DNA of 64,000 nucleotides from Daphnia carinata. Lineage: Eukaryota; Arthropoda; Branchiopoda; Diplostraca; Daphniidae. A program made the position numbers and the translations under genes. Positions 48,842-61,440 of the stretch are shown here, in pieces. The notes below the pieces were generated by a model. The model was not told the DNA's origin and did not search any database. It saw nothing but the letters and a program-made list of their open reading frames with translations. Every line of letters starts with the position of its first letter. Position 1 is the first letter of the stretch. The stretch spans positions 6,492,278 through 6,556,277 of the forward strand of contig NC_081336.1 in assembly GCF_022539665.2 (NCBI RefSeq), read 5' to 3'.

Positions 48842-51033
48842 ATGTCTCACGATGGCCAAGCATCGTTTGTGCCCCAAAACATTGGAATCTTGCTCACTTT
48901 GGTTTTCTTCACCTACGTCTTGGTAGGTTTATCGTCCACATTTCATTTACTTTCAACCATAACTTAGGCGAAACACGTTCTCGGCTGAAACGAAATAGCT
49001 CTCTGCCCTGTTTTTTACCTTCCTTGTCCGCTACATTACTGGGAAACTATCAGCCGAACGCGTTCCAACGGTTGTCTCGATCGTGGCTCTCACGATGGCA
49101 TCGCTGCCAACAGGGCTGATTCCGATCGACGTTTTCATCGTGGGTTACATGAAAAATTCTTCTGGCCAATTTCAGCCGTGGGCGAGTGACATGCGAGATC
49201 GTCATGACTTTTCCACCACTCTTCTCTCTGCTTACTACGGTATTATTTGCAATTATTGTTGGATTCAGAAGTGAGATTTTGTAACAGCTAATTTTTTTTG
49301 TAATCGGATTCTTTTTCGCACGTCAGCGTCCTACATCGCAACACTTTTCGTAACGTTCGTTATCATACCTTTAGCATACTTCTTTCACAAAACGGAGACG
49401 GGTTCCTCTGGAAGGTGCTGTTGATTGCTAATTTTAATGGTCATATCCAGATCCAATTATTTCGACTGTTTTTGTTTGTGACAGGTCTCGTCAGAATGTC
49501 TTATCGGCGTTATGTTACACCGGCTTGTCTCTCGTCATACTCGTAGTTTTGCTAGCCATCGGTGGAGTTGTGCCTACACGAGATCTTCCGGCTCCCAATT
49601 CTACGCTTGAAGACCAGTTTCGCAATATGGTAGACGATTTAAAAACTTCAGGTAAATAGAACAGTTGTGTACTCCACACATCATTCCGAAGAAGAGCTAA
49701 AGAAATGCGTGTTGTTTATTAAATCGTAGAATTGGAAGACATGTTCTCCTTTGCGTTATCTGTCATAAGAATTGTTGGAATAACTTTGATAACGGCTTAC
49801 GTGGGCATCGGAATGGTATTGGGACCAATCACTCATATTCGAGGTTATCCCGATCCGCGCACTGAATTGGCCAATGTTCGTAATCGCCGCTCTGGTATCG
49901 AAAGGGAAATATCTGCCATCCAGCAAACACGAGTGGTAATTACTTCTATTGTTGAATAATTCCGTTTGGCGATAACTGGTTTGTTCTAGAGAATATCACC
50001 AGGTGTGCATCAGCTACCGAGAACGGAAGCAATCCGACTGCTTTCACTCGAACATGAGGATCTTGATTTACGGGAAAGAGAAGAACAACTGAAGGAAACA
50101 ATCAAGCATTGGCTTTCACCCTTTGTCATGGTCTGTCGTCCAACTCAAATCTGCGCCGGCATAGTCGGATTGCTTGTCGGTCTCCTCATATTCGTCTCCC
50201 TCTTTATGACCAAGTATATTGCAATTATTTCATTCCATTTTATTCGGCCCGATAAGAACGAAGATTGTCATTAGTATTTTGCGAGCCATGTACTCCTTCG
50301 GTGAAACTGTCGGCTATTTGATGCCGACTGTTAAAGTACTCAATCCACTCGATCGATTTGCACTCTCCATCCAACGAGTCTTCCCACTCGACTTCATCGT
50401 CATCATATTCCTGGTTATTTTCCTGATCCTTGCAGCAACGTCGGCCTTCCAAAAATTGGGTATTGGAATCCCATGGATCAAGGTACGTCGTTTGCTTCGT
50501 TAAACTAGGCTTAAATATTGAACATTTATTCTAAACAGACATACAACATTAGTCCTTGGAAAACCAAAAGCCGTTCCCTTCTTGTTTTCACGGCGAATTT
50601 GGTACTCATTCTGCTCGCTGTTGATGTTCTGCTTTTAGCTTTGTTACCGCAGTACACAACTTACTCCTCACAACATTATGTCGCTTGCGCAGAGAACATA
50701 TCCCTATCTTACCCTCCTCTTCCGACGCCCCTTCCCGATGCGACAATAAAAAATGAAGCCTTCGTGTTGAGCAGAGAAACAAGAGAGGGCGAATGTAGCG
50801 AAACTGTGGTGCTTCCTTGCGACTGGACGGCTCCCGAAGATCAATGTGTTATTACGCGGATCGCCGTACTCTGGGCGCGAGTGTGTTACAAGACCTGGTA
50901 TTTTGGAGCCATTTTCTACTGCATCAGCTGGATTTTCCTAATTGTAATCATCTTGGAAGGATGCGTTGCTACTTTCCGTCCGCAACACACATCAAGCTCC
51001 ATCACGATCCTTCCTGATTTAGAATCTTCTTGA
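48842..51033 (+). CDS. LMBRD1: LMBR1 domain-containing protein 1, probable lysosomal cobalamin transport escort protein
   Basis: A multipass lysosomal membrane protein. In humans LMBD1 acts with ABCD4 to release vitamin B12 from lysosomes (family knowledge). Eight exons join in phase: 48842-48922, 48999-49239, 49327-49414, 49485-49651, 49730-49935, 49990-50213, 50275-50482 and 50539-51033. They give 569 aa, against about 540 in human. Matching landmarks are PIDVFIVGYMKN, the cytosolic loop ending EREEQLKE, NPLDRFALSIQRVFPLDF, SSQHYV and APEDQCVITR near the C-terminus. About nine hydrophobic membrane segments are visible. NIS in AENISLS is a likely glycosylation site in the last lumenal loop. 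Seven introns of about 54-86 bases, most between 60 and 80. The exon-7 start at 50275 is chosen because it restores TNILRAMYSFG; a start further left would leave a 43-base intron. A polyadenylation signal follows at 51095. Confidence 0.93.
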
Positions 51034-51094
51034 CCTTGCATGCACGCTAGTTATTCCATGTTCCACATTGGTAATGCTAGCATACCTTAATTTA

Positions 51095-51100
51095 AATAAA
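51095..51100 (+). other. polyadenylation signal of the LMBD1 gene
   Basis: AATAAA lies 62 bases after the stop codon of the LMBD1 gene. A second AATAAA-containing stretch follows at about 51155-51170. The motif is seen; its use is inferred. Confidence 0.6.
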
Positions 51101-51540
51101 GAATGATTTAATGCTAGATAACCTGGTAGTTCAACGTGTTTTGTCAAAGATTAAGAATAAAATGCAATAAATGCTGCAACTTCTGCAACGCGAATGATGT
51201 TTTAATGTAAATATTGTTAAAATATGTTTTTATCTGAAAACAACAGTTTGATAAAAAAAAACGGTTTTTTGTGGTTTATGGTTAGGCATACTGGTCACGG
51301 AATTAATTAGAAAATAAAGTATAAATGCAATTAGAAATAAGTTATTTAATAGCATAATTGCAAGAGAATGCGTAAAAATTGTTTTAGAGCAAATAATTTG
51401 ATCTCTTTCATGGTTAAACAGCAAGCTATGAATTTTTTAGATCTAAATAATAAATCATGGTCGAACTCGGAAATCTCAAGTCACAAATGATTTTGTTTTA
51501 AAAAAAACTATCACAGAAATAAAAAAGGAAAAATAAGACC
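51101..51540. other. gap between the LMBD1 gene and tRNA-Asp
   Basis: AT-rich unique sequence with the 3' flank of the LMBD1 gene and the terminator of the tRNA. No gene is seen. Confidence 0.6.
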
Positions 51541-51612
51541 CTCCCCGACGGGGAATTGAACCCCGGTCTCCCGCGTGACAGGCGGGGATACTGACCACTA
51601 TACTATCGAGGA
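51541..51612 (-). tRNA. tRNA-Asp (anticodon GUC)
   Basis: A 72-base tRNA on the minus strand, reading TCCTCGATAGTATAGTGGTC from its 5' end, with anticodon loop CTGTCAC (anticodon GTC at 51577-51579) and T-arm GGTTCAATTCC. The acceptor arm pairs TCCTCGA with the 3' sequence TCGGGGAG minus the discriminator. The internal A and B boxes are intact and there is no intron. A T5 RNA polymerase III stop lies 7 bases downstream (51529-51533 on the plus strand). It is nearly identical to animal tRNA-Asp genes, so it is very probably functional. Confidence 0.97.
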
Positions 51613-53312
51613 CTTTTGAAACTTGTGTTCTCTTTACTATTTAAACCACTAGACAAATGTTCGCAAATTTTAAATTTTGACAATCGACAAAAATTAAATG
51701 GCATAATCAAACTAGGACGGTTATTTCGATTGGGTTATTGGTTTCCTCGTCAAACCAGTGATTTTACGTTTTATATTACCTGGCACAGCACAATCACCAC
51801 ATCGGCAACATTTGGTATACACGGTGCAATAGATTTACAATAATGTTAACATTACTTGGTAGTCAGCTATGAAAGAAAAACGGTTTTGACCAGATGATTC
51901 AGGTGAAGCTAAACGACGTGCACACGAAGTTGAAGGTTGGCAAGAATAGCTAGGTAGGCTAGGTAGGTAGCTAGGTAGGCTCCTGGATAGGCAGATCACG
52001 GAGGACATGGCTCATTTGCAATGTGATATATTATCGATTCTGTCGCGTGCTTTTTTCGTTCTCGTAAGCTTTTAAAACTTTTTTCCTATTTTTAATTTCT
52101 TTTCTTCCGATCTAATAAAAACGCGGGCAGCTGTAACAAGCGGATCAAAGCCGTAACGCATGTGTGCTGTATAATGAATGGACATACTGTACTCCAGCGG
52201 TAGCATTAAAACGCCAGCCACTAAGCGAGAAAGGCAAAAAAAATATGTTAGCACTCTCCTACCCCCTGATCCTGGAGACACTTGCCGCGTCTGTATATGC
52301 TGCAAAGACGTAGAGTTTTAAAAACACGAGGAAGAAATAAATTCAATATTGTTGATTGTTGTAATGTCTATGTCAGTCTTTATAAACTCCAGAGTTCACT
52401 TGACTGGCTACTGACCAGATCGCTATCGCTGCGTTGCTTCCTGAACATCTGTTCCAATGGGATAAAATGATATTCATTTGACCTTTTGTTTGGCAGATTA
52501 TTTGACGCTTAACCTAAATTGGTCATAGTCTTCTGACGTACATTACCAAGGAAACTTTGGTTTGTATAATGGCAGAAGAGCAATAATAATATACGCATAT
52601 GCTTCCAATTTTTTCATGTACGCAATTTTCCCATGTCTCGTGTCATTTACTATATTTTCTAATATGAAAACCGCATGTTAACTACGTCGTGCTATTATAT
52701 ATAAATATTATGTTGCCATGTAGTAAACTCGAAAATGCCACATGCATGATAGATTATTTAACCTTATGGAGCACTCTTTTGGGCCAAACCACAACGAAAT
52801 TTTGTTTGAATATAAAACTGCATTCAAACAAGTTTTTGTTTAATCTCGCCTGATATAACCTAGTTCAGTAGAACAATACAGATCTCCTTAATCTTCTGTT
52901 GGAGGTTATTGATTTATTCCTCCAAGACTGGTTAGCTATGAGCTTGCTGAGCTCGTATATAGTAAGAAATGTAGAAATGGAAATATCGGTATAGCTGAAG
53001 TTGTATTACGCTAATAGTGTAGGTGTATCATCTAAAGCTTTAAATGCAGAGATCTAAAGAAATCCCGATAAACCTAAAATTCCAATTCAACAGCTCTACA
53101 CATCATTTCAAACAAACCTCGTATGAAATTGAACGGAGGGCTGCTAGAGGTCAGAGTAAAGTTAAGACATATGTTATAAAAACCAATAGCGTTTGCAAGT
53201 CACGTGAGTCTATCCCAGTAGAAAATAATGTAAAGCTCTTTTCATAAGTGTAGAGTTAGCACTTTCTGCTTCTTTGGAAGCACCCTCCGTCAGACCGAGA
53301 TTTAGTTCGAAA
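51613..53312. other. gap between tRNA-Asp and the 3' end of ALAS
   Basis: It holds the upstream flank of the tRNA, a short (CTAGGTAGG)-type microrepeat at 51949-51981, and the presumed 3' UTR of ALAS on the minus strand. A minus-strand AATAAA (TTTATT at 52913-52918) is about 395 bases past the stop, a possible polyadenylation site. No coding region is recognised. Confidence 0.5.
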
Positions 53313-55784
53313 TCAGATGGCAACTGCCTGTGGGCAATTGGGCAATCGACAACTCTCATTCAGCATGGACATCACCGAATCCACTTCGTTGTTACTCCAT
53401 TTGAAGTTCTTTCTGCAGATGGTACAAGTCTACAAGAAACAAAATTCATCTAGTGAAAATCAGAATTCTTTCAAATTTTTGAATTTCCATACCTTTCCGC
53501 ATTTGTTGCTTTTGATGGGGAGCCCAACACTTTTCCAAATGTCGATCATATCTTCGACAAAACGATCCATCATCTCTACGGTGTGATGCGGAGTCGGAGA
53601 AATGCGCAATTTTTCCTGGCCACGCGGCACTGTCGGATAGTTAATTGCCTGCGTTGTAAAATTACATAATTAGCATACAGTCAGCCACCTAATGATTATG
53701 TCTTCTACCTGAACGTAGTGGCCATGAACTCGTAGTAATTCATCGGATAGTAGCGTTGAACGTTTCGGATCACCGACCTAATAAAATAATTGTAGCAACT
53801 CAAATTTTAATATTCATGCGAATGCAAGGTTTGAAAGAGCAAGAAGACTTACGAAGACGGGAATGATGTGTGAAGGTGTATGTTCAACGGAGATTCCTGC
53901 TTCCATCAACTTCGTACGCAAATAACGAACATTAAACTGATGCAATTCGCGCAGTTGTCTACCTTCTTCCGTACGTAGAATACGTACAGTCTGTATTGAT
54001 AAAAATATTGTGTAAATTGCATTTTGCTGAATTGCTTCTTGTATTAGGAGTACTGAATAATACCTCAAGCGCTCCGCTCAGGACAGTAGGTGGAAGTGAA
54101 GTAGTAAAAATGAAGCCAGCGGCATAGCTGCGCACCATATCCACCAGGTTGGAAGAGCTGGCGATGTATCCCCCAAAATTACCAAACGCTTTCCCTGTTC
54201 AAAGAATATCAGAATAAAATATTTGTGGAAAGAAACGCAGCGTAGACGAACGCAAAATACAACGTCAAAATAAATAACAACAAACAATGAAAGGGAAAAA
54301 ATATTTTAGATTAAAATTGAATTACCTAAAGTGCCGGAAATAACGTCCATTTGAGAGAGAACACCATCCCTCTGGCCGATTCCAGCGCCTTCCTTGCCAT
54401 AAAGTCCGACGGCGTGGACTTCATCAACGAAAGTGAGCGCTCCAAATTCGTGCGAGACTTCGCAAAGCTCCGCCAATGGGCAGATGGCTCCAGTCATCGA
54501 GTGAACTGTCTCGAAGGCTACAATCTTAGGCACGGCCGGATCCACCTTCTCCAGTAACTGGCGCAGGTGAATTGGGTCGTTGTGGCGAAAGATGTGCCGA
54601 GGAACACCGCTGTTACGGATGCCCTGGATCATCGAGGCATGGTTTCCCGCATCCGAGAAGATATGGCAACCTTTGAATTGGAACAATTATTGTAACATTA
54701 GATTACACACGACTTGATAATTGAAATCGAACCCCAAAATATCTTACCAGGAAGGGCTTTAGCTAAAGTAAACAGGGTGGAATCATTAGCTACGTAGCAG
54801 GAGGAGAAAACCAAAGCCGCTTCTTTTTCGTGTAAACTGGCGAGTTCCGTTTCCAAATTTTCGTGGAGCAAAGTGTTGCCAGAAATGTTGCGAGTACCAC
54901 CAGCTCCCGCTCCGTGCTTATCAGCCGCATTCCTATAGAAAATGGTATATCAAGAATTATTTTCCATTCACACTTGCGAAATTCAATTTTAGTGTTTATA
55001 CTTGATAGCATTTTTGACTTGGGGATGAGCCGACATGCCCAAGTAGTCATTGGAGCACCAGACGGTGATGTCTTTTTCACCCCACGAGTATTCTTTGGCG
55101 AATGGGAAACTCTCGGCATCACGTAAAACACGTTTGAACACGCGATAAGAGTGATCTTGCTTCTTCTTAGAAATCTGATCACGGAAAAAATCTTCGTAGG
55201 GAAAGAATCCTAACCAAGAAGAGAAGGTGTTTCGAATTTCGGGCTATAGTTTTTATAGGATCAAAAGTAAATTACCCTCGGTTGTTGGGTTGACTTTGAT
55301 CGAAGCTTTGGTTTCTGTTATTGGATAAATAGATAACATCATATGAAGAGCCAAGTATTGATAGCATTTTAAAAGTGCGCGTTACTTACTGGTAAGATTG
55401 ATTAAATCAAGATCAATGATCGGAGTAGTTGTCTTGGTGATGTTGTTGCCATCGCTTTCCTGGAAAGGGCATTGAGAAGTAGCTCCTAAAATATTTTTAA
55501 AAGGGTCTGAAGTCATTTGAAAATTATGATTTTCTTAGTTTTAAATTGATCCATTTCATTCTATCGTACGAGGAAAAAACAGTCGGCGATAAGCTTCTAA
55601 GAAGAGCAATAAGACTGGCCTTCTTACCAACTGCACGACCTTCGTTCGGAGTGACCCCAGTAGTGGTTACCATGCGGGAAGCCACTGGGCAAATTTCTGC
55701 GTAATTTTTCACCAACATTTGTCCATGATGACGTTTGTAGGGCTTTGAAAGCCTGGTCAAGAACGGGCATGGAAATTTGCGCAA
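53313..55784 (-). CDS. ALAS: 5-aminolevulinate synthase (first coding exon not located)
   Basis: A mitochondrial PLP enzyme that condenses glycine and succinyl-CoA to 5-aminolevulinate, the first step of heme synthesis. Eleven coding exons join in phase: 55628-55784, 55390-55485, 55276-55314, 55002-55209, 54748-54932, 54326-54670, 54064-54194, 53853-53990, 53709-53777, 53493-53648, 53313-53429. They give 546 aa before TGA. Seen motifs: [52 protein letters not shown], and SGTLGKAFG with the PLP-binding Lys just past the 54194/54326 junction, then [21 protein letters not shown]. Cys-Pro heme-regulatory motifs occur at CPFLTRL, ICPV and QCPFQ. The first listed exon opens with an acceptor and TTG in phase 0, with a stop just upstream, so a short exon carrying the ATG and start of the mitochondrial signal must lie further up. 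I could not place it. The C-terminus after the catalytic core ([11 protein letters not shown]) corresponds to the CNFCRRP tail of vertebrates. Confidence 0.95.
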
Positions 55785-58700
55785 CTATTTTAAAGAAAAA
55801 CAACGAGAAAAAACAAAGAAGCTCAATTAATTGTAAAACGCATTTACAACATCTAACGAAGTAGGTCCTATGTGCTTTTAGAATGATAGTGAAAACAGAG
55901 AATTGTAGATGTAATCCTAGACATCCATCGTTGATAAGAAATTTGTAAATTTTGTAGTGAATTAGCATCCATCGCATTTCACGAGTGGTTATCAAGTGTA
56001 ACCTAGTTATCTTAGTTGATTGACGCACTTCAAGGAAACCTCCTTAGATCAATGGAGATGTCAGCTTTACTTCACTGGACGGAAAGGGGGTATGGTTGAT
56101 CGTGTCACCACGTCCTCTTTGACTGGGCTTTGGTTTGGAGCTAGAAAGACGTTATCGCCCTGTTTTGTGTTACACTTCTACAAAATTCAAACTTTGGTGA
56201 ACTGTCTGTTAACCAGCCCGGCTTCAAGGAGAGATAAACTGCTACGCTTCAAATTTTAGTCTAGCCAGCTAACATTCGAACTTTGAACTGAAGATATTGG
56301 CGATACAAACAACCATATTTATAAGAAAGTGGAGCTTCTAGACGTGAATTCAGAAATTCTTTAGAGATAGATGTTGCGATTGATAAATGCGCAGCTGTTA
56401 AAATTTACTGCCACTTGATACACAAGCTTTATATTTAGTTACAGAGTAATAGTTCTATGAAAAAAACCTAGAAATATAAGACATTTAATAGCGTAAAACA
56501 AGTATAGCCTTAAAAGAGATAACAAAGTCACTGAAAAACGGTCTGAGGGAAAGTGGACCGCTGTCTACCAGCCCAGACATAGCAGAGCTTAAAATGAAGC
56601 TACAGCGATTTCGCTTAAAAATCGCGGTAATTGAAATAAAAATTTAATAAATCTCAATTGTTTGAAAAGCTTAGTTACCATGTTGTTTAATGTATGGGTG
56701 AGTAGAACACTGCTACCACAACCTCGAAGTATGACAATGTAGGGAGCTGGAAGTTAAAGCTAAGCGGTTGCTTCTCCTCGTCGAACTGGTTGTTCATCAA
56801 AAACTATACAGGCAATTTAAACAGTCCAGCTACTGGTTTGCTAGTGGCTCCACTATCGGCGTGACACCCAAAGACCGATGTGATAATTGAGCAAGCACCA
56901 AAAAAACGATTTCGGGAAACGTGACTTGAGCCACGATGAGTTACAGATATGTCTATATCCTGTATATTTATTATTATTGTAGAAATTGCAAATTTTTATG
57001 TTTAGCTTGTGTGGCAAACGGACTGGTATATTTTATGGTCTTTAACCTTTTGTCGAGCTATAATTGTTTCCTTGTCATGGAAATCCTGTAAATTTTGTTT
57101 TCCTTTTTGTATTAGTAGGCTATACTGTTCGACAATGGAGCCTACCTTCTTTCATCCCTTGTTTTGTTTTATGGAAAAAAATTGTTCGGCGGAACTCTTT
57201 TTTTCAACAATGACACAAGTTTGTCAATCATATTAACCTGGTTCCCTTTAATCCCGGCTAATGAGGAAGCCCAGAAATGGTGGGATAAACATAATTTCCC
57301 TTCAGAATCAACGAAATTGCTCAAAACAACATGTTTAATAGCATTGGGAGAAAATGTCTCGCAGGGTTGTGCAGTTGTGTCTTAATCACCACTTCAACCT
57401 TAGGATCCTCGAGCTACTAAATGTAACTATTGAACTCACTGTTGACAGCAACGTAGCTGATCAAATAACATCGTTGCTCAGTGAGGATCGTGATATCCTT
57501 TTCGAAGTTCATGAAAGTTCTCTTTAAGAAAATCTAATAGGTTTGAGACAACAACTTGCACTTTTGTTTTTCCTACTAAAAAATCTAAACGAACTGTGTG
57601 ACTTTCGCATGCAGATTGAATGTTTCGTCTATTTGCATAGGAACATGAATTTTGAAGCTGGAAGGAAAATCGTTTCATAGAGATGCAAAATGGTGGTGCA
57701 AAATAATGCTGATAAATGCAGTAGTATTCGGTGCCGAACCACGTCCGCATTATGCACGTGTACGACCTCTGTTCCCGGGATGTGTTTGATATGTCTTTGA
57801 TTCGTCTGATTGAGCCGTCGACCGCAAGTTGAAAGAGTTTACCACGCCCTAGGTCGTTAAATACATTGAAATGATGCACGCGTTCAAGGATCAGGCGATA
57901 CTTTGAAACCTACGTGACTGAAGCCACGTCAACGTATAAATGAGCGACAGCACTTTCCAGTCGTTTATATCGTCAACTCCACTAGTGCAAACTGAATCTT
58001 CAAATAGCTCCATTCGAGCTGTTTTTCCGAAGATACGCACCATATCATTGCGGTTGTATATACCAATTAACTCATATGTTGATCAATTTAACTCGCAACA
58101 TAGGTTAAAGGACGCGGCTGGCCAAAAACTTGTTAGAAATAATAGTTTACATTTAGATTACCAGATTTCCGAAGTGTGTTAGGCCATTGGAAATCTAGCA
58201 TTCTACGCTGAACAATCTCAAGCAGCTAAATGAACGTATTTCGTAGTTATTCAAGCGGTTATGAAAACGAATAATCAAAAAGTAAAATATGAAATCGAGC
58301 ATCCTTTACAATGGCTCTGCCTGCAAAAGTGCCGTTCTTCCTGTAAAACCGTTCTTCAGCATTATTGTCCTTACGAAATCCAATTCTTTTTCTATAAGAT
58401 AAGTATCACGGTATTGGTTGTGGTATCAGTTTCTGTTCCAGCTCTCGGAAATGCATACAGTAAATATTCTTGCTTACATGAAAATACTGTCAGTTACTAT
58501 CTAGTTTCAGCCAGTTACTTAGTATCGAAGCCTGTAAACCCAGCAAGGTACACAAGAAAGATTCTATTGAAGACGCAAACAGGCTTTGCTTAACTAAACT
58601 TTATCGGGAAGAAAAATTTTATAAAATTTGGAACAGTCACAAAAAAAATAAGGCAACAAAGAAAATCTTCCTGATGAGAAGTCACATGTGTATCACAAAA

Positions 58701-59769
58701 AAAATCATCTCATTTGATGCTTCTTGTGGCTACATCGTTAACTGCGAGAATAGTCTAGAGTCCATCTCGGTAGATATGGCGAAATAGGGGTGTGGCTTGT
58801 TTCTCCGTAAAAACTTTTTTTTCACTTTCTTCTGCCATTTTTGCTATCTTTCCCTTGTATTCATTCAGGTCATTACGAGGTTGCCAACTTTGAATTTACT
58901 AATAACTCATGTTAAAATATGAATTTTATAAAGTTCACGGACAAAGATTTAATTGTTGCCTAGTCGAAAGTTTTCCTAGGAAGCTATTAAAGATAAACGA
59001 ACACATGCACTTATCATGACCTAGTCAAGCTGGTTAGATGCCAGCTTATGGACCGTCAGAAACCTTCAGTGCTTGTCGTGTGCCAATTTTTGTTTATTAT
59101 TGTACAGATAGTAAGACACCAGCAAGCGTAACCACTGTAACTCGTGACTCCTGAAATCATGAGTTCTTGGCAACGTGACGTAAAAGAATTGTAGCAAAAT
59201 AGTGAAAAGTGGCAACGCTGTTCCCATGGAAACAGAACAAAGAAGCAAGAGCTAGCGTAAAAAAAACCGTCAACAAATATAGTTGGGCTGTTTTGCTCTT
59301 GGTGATTGCCGCCAACTTTTCTGCGTAGTTACATATCCCTAGATTACTGTTTTGAGAGCGCAGTGTTTACTGCTAATCCCCTGTTTTACAAAAATCCCAT
59401 ACAAATTCATTGCTAGAAGAATCGTTTACAGAAAAATACATACTCTGTCAGTACGTGAAATTGTACAGTGTTTCTTCAATCGTCCAGTGATCTCTCTCTC
59501 CGAGTCTGTGTGTTTCATTTTGCCATTAATCAAATCGTCAATGTGGAGTTCATCTAAAAGACACAGTAGAAAAAGCAACATAACACAGAAACCACAAACG
59601 GTGACAATAACACTGGGCCATAGCTTTTGTGTCATGGAAACAGTCAGTCTTTGCACAAAAAAAGGTGTATTTTGTCATCCAAGAAGTGTTCTTAGAAACT
59701 GAATAGAAGCAACTATTGTGCCTGTGACTTATTGCTCTAAAATTTTGTGAGAAAACTAATAACTTGAAG
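55785..59769. other. gap between ALAS and MAF1 with unresolved ALAS 5' end
   Basis: The missing first exon and promoter of ALAS are expected in the left part. Two ATG frames exist on the plus strand: 57940-58182 (80 codons) and 58261-58593 (110 codons, Cys-rich with one hydrophobic stretch ISITVLVVVSVSV). Neither resembles a family I know nor has clear splice support. A long minus-strand frame at 57478-57879 lacks an ATG at its start. I make no gene call here. Confidence 0.5.
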
Positions 59770-60963
59770 ATGAAGCTTTTAGAGAGTAGCCGTTTTGAAC
59801 AAGTAAACTCTGCGCTTAACATGTTTACTGGAGATTGCAATATTATTGGAAGGTAAAGTATTGTTCATTAAAAAAGATTCTAGTTTTTCAGTAGTTTTTC
59901 GCCTTTGTTTGCACGTTCGACAATGTTTACTCATATTCGCATGAGTATTTGTGTCACTGAGCGTCAAGGTCACGATTTTCCATTGGCTGGCCAAGAACCA
60001 ATCAGAGAGTCGGACGGGTTGCTAAGCCACTATGCCTTTTCTGTTTTTGCAAGTTTCTTATGGTTTGAGTCTTTGTCCTTATTGCAGGATTGAAAGTTAT
60101 TCATGCAAGTTGGCCGGGCATGAAAAACAACTCTACAAGCGTTTCCATTCAGAGGCGGGCGCTGGTCCGCACGATCTCCAAGTGTTATCTGCGCCTCAAA
60201 CTGCGCTTGCTGTTTCACCAACTGGAGGTTACTTTACTAGCCAGAGGTAGTACAATAGCTTTTTGATAAAATGAGTCAATAACCATTCTTACAACATCTT
60301 CATTGCAGTTGCAGCGTTTCAGGAGATGAAGAGGGCCCGTTATGTGACACAATAAGCCGCAAAACATTATTTTATCTAATTGCTACGCTGAATGCCTCCT
60401 TTCATCCAGACTATGATTTCTCTTATGCTCGCAGTGAAGAGTTTAGTCGGGAACCATCGGTTCAGGTATTTTTTTTTTTTAATTTATCTTTACATGTAAA
60501 ACTGGTTCTATAACTTGGCTGAATTTTTTAGTGGGTAATGAATGCAGTTGATAATAACCTCAGTGCCACAGCCGGAGATCTCTATAATTCAAAGTTACAT
60601 GCCCAGCTGTGGGCCGCTATTAACGACGAAATTAACTTGCCTGAATGTGACATTTACAGGTGTGACTCCCAGGGTAGAAAAATACGAATTCTTATATTAT
60701 TTTAAATGATATTTTTGGTGATTAGTTACAACTCAGATCTAGAGTCTGATCCTTTTGGTGAAGATGGCTCTTTGTGGTCGTATAATTACTTCTTTTACAA
60801 TCGGAAACTAAAACGCATTGTTTTCTTAACTTGCAGAGCTGTCAGGTAAATGATAGGAAAAAACTAATTATGTCTAGTTAATTCATTTGTCAGTTTTAGT
60901 TTGAACCACATGGATCTGAGTTCCGGCGGAGAGTTCACAATGGATGAAGAAGCCTTCCTATAG
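59770..60963 (+). CDS. Maf1: MAF1 homolog, repressor of RNA polymerase III
   Basis: A nuclear/cytoplasmic phosphoprotein that binds Pol III and blocks initiation at tRNA and 5S genes when nutrients are short (family knowledge). Six exons join in phase: 59770-59852, 60088-60246, 60309-60465, 60532-60659, 60726-60845 and 60894-60963. They give 238 aa, slightly shorter than the human protein (about 256). Conserved blocks: [10 protein letters not shown] at the start, [18 protein letters not shown] (A-box), [16 protein letters not shown] and PDYDFS (B-box), [39 protein letters not shown] and [11 protein letters not shown] (C-box). The acidic tail is short, ending MDEEAFL. Exons 3 and 6 each have a second in-frame AG six bases downstream. 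The ATG is the only one fitting the family N-terminus. Confidence 0.96.
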
Positions 60964-61440
60964 AGCGGGAGCAAAAAGCCAATAGCAACGCAGAACTAAA
61001 CCCGACTCTAATTTCAATGTTTTAATAACATTAGTCGTCAAAATTTTAACGTTTTCGATCTGTGTTTTATCTAATTTTTTTACACGATAAAACGATTAAG
61101 ATTCTTAGTGAAGCCCGTACAATCGATCAGATTTTTCAGTATCGTCTGATGCATGTCAGGCATTGTTTACGGGGTATCCCTCGAATATCTGTCTTTCCGT
61201 GTCTATTTTCCGTATCTCCCCATTTAATTTAAAAATAAAACGCAGTTATTTTAAAATTTTTTGTCGTCGATTAACGTCAAATGCGAATACACGGAAACAT
61301 ATTTACCTGAACGCGTATTTTGTATATAAATTACCATGCAATCACCTTCTTCAAAGCTTAGTTTATGTAAGCTCTCACAGTGAAATCATGGGCTTAGAAA
61401 ATGTGGCCGATAAAATAAGCCCGACTATTTCTTCAATATT
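60964..61440. other. 3' flank of MAF1
   Basis: AT-rich sequence with a possible polyadenylation signal AATAAA at 61234-61239. The element-like motif ATAAGCCCGAC at 61415-61425 marks the approach to repeat block B. No gene is seen. Confidence 0.5.

Noticed and set aside
50219-50274. Open frame starting inside LMBD1 intron 6
   Set aside because: It reads intron sequence into exon 7. The exon begins at 50275, which restores the conserved TNILRAMYSFG and a normal 61-base intron.
56231-56523. Three WGATAR sites upstream of ALAS (near 56232, 56378 and 56517), suggesting control by the GATA factor in the same window
   Set aside because: About one to two such sites are expected by chance in this length, and the two genes being in one window is not evidence of regulation.
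57478-57879. 133-codon minus-strand frame between ALAS and MAF1
   Set aside because: It opens with GTG rather than ATG, has no recognised motif and no splice partners. It could be part of a decayed gene, but this cannot be supported.
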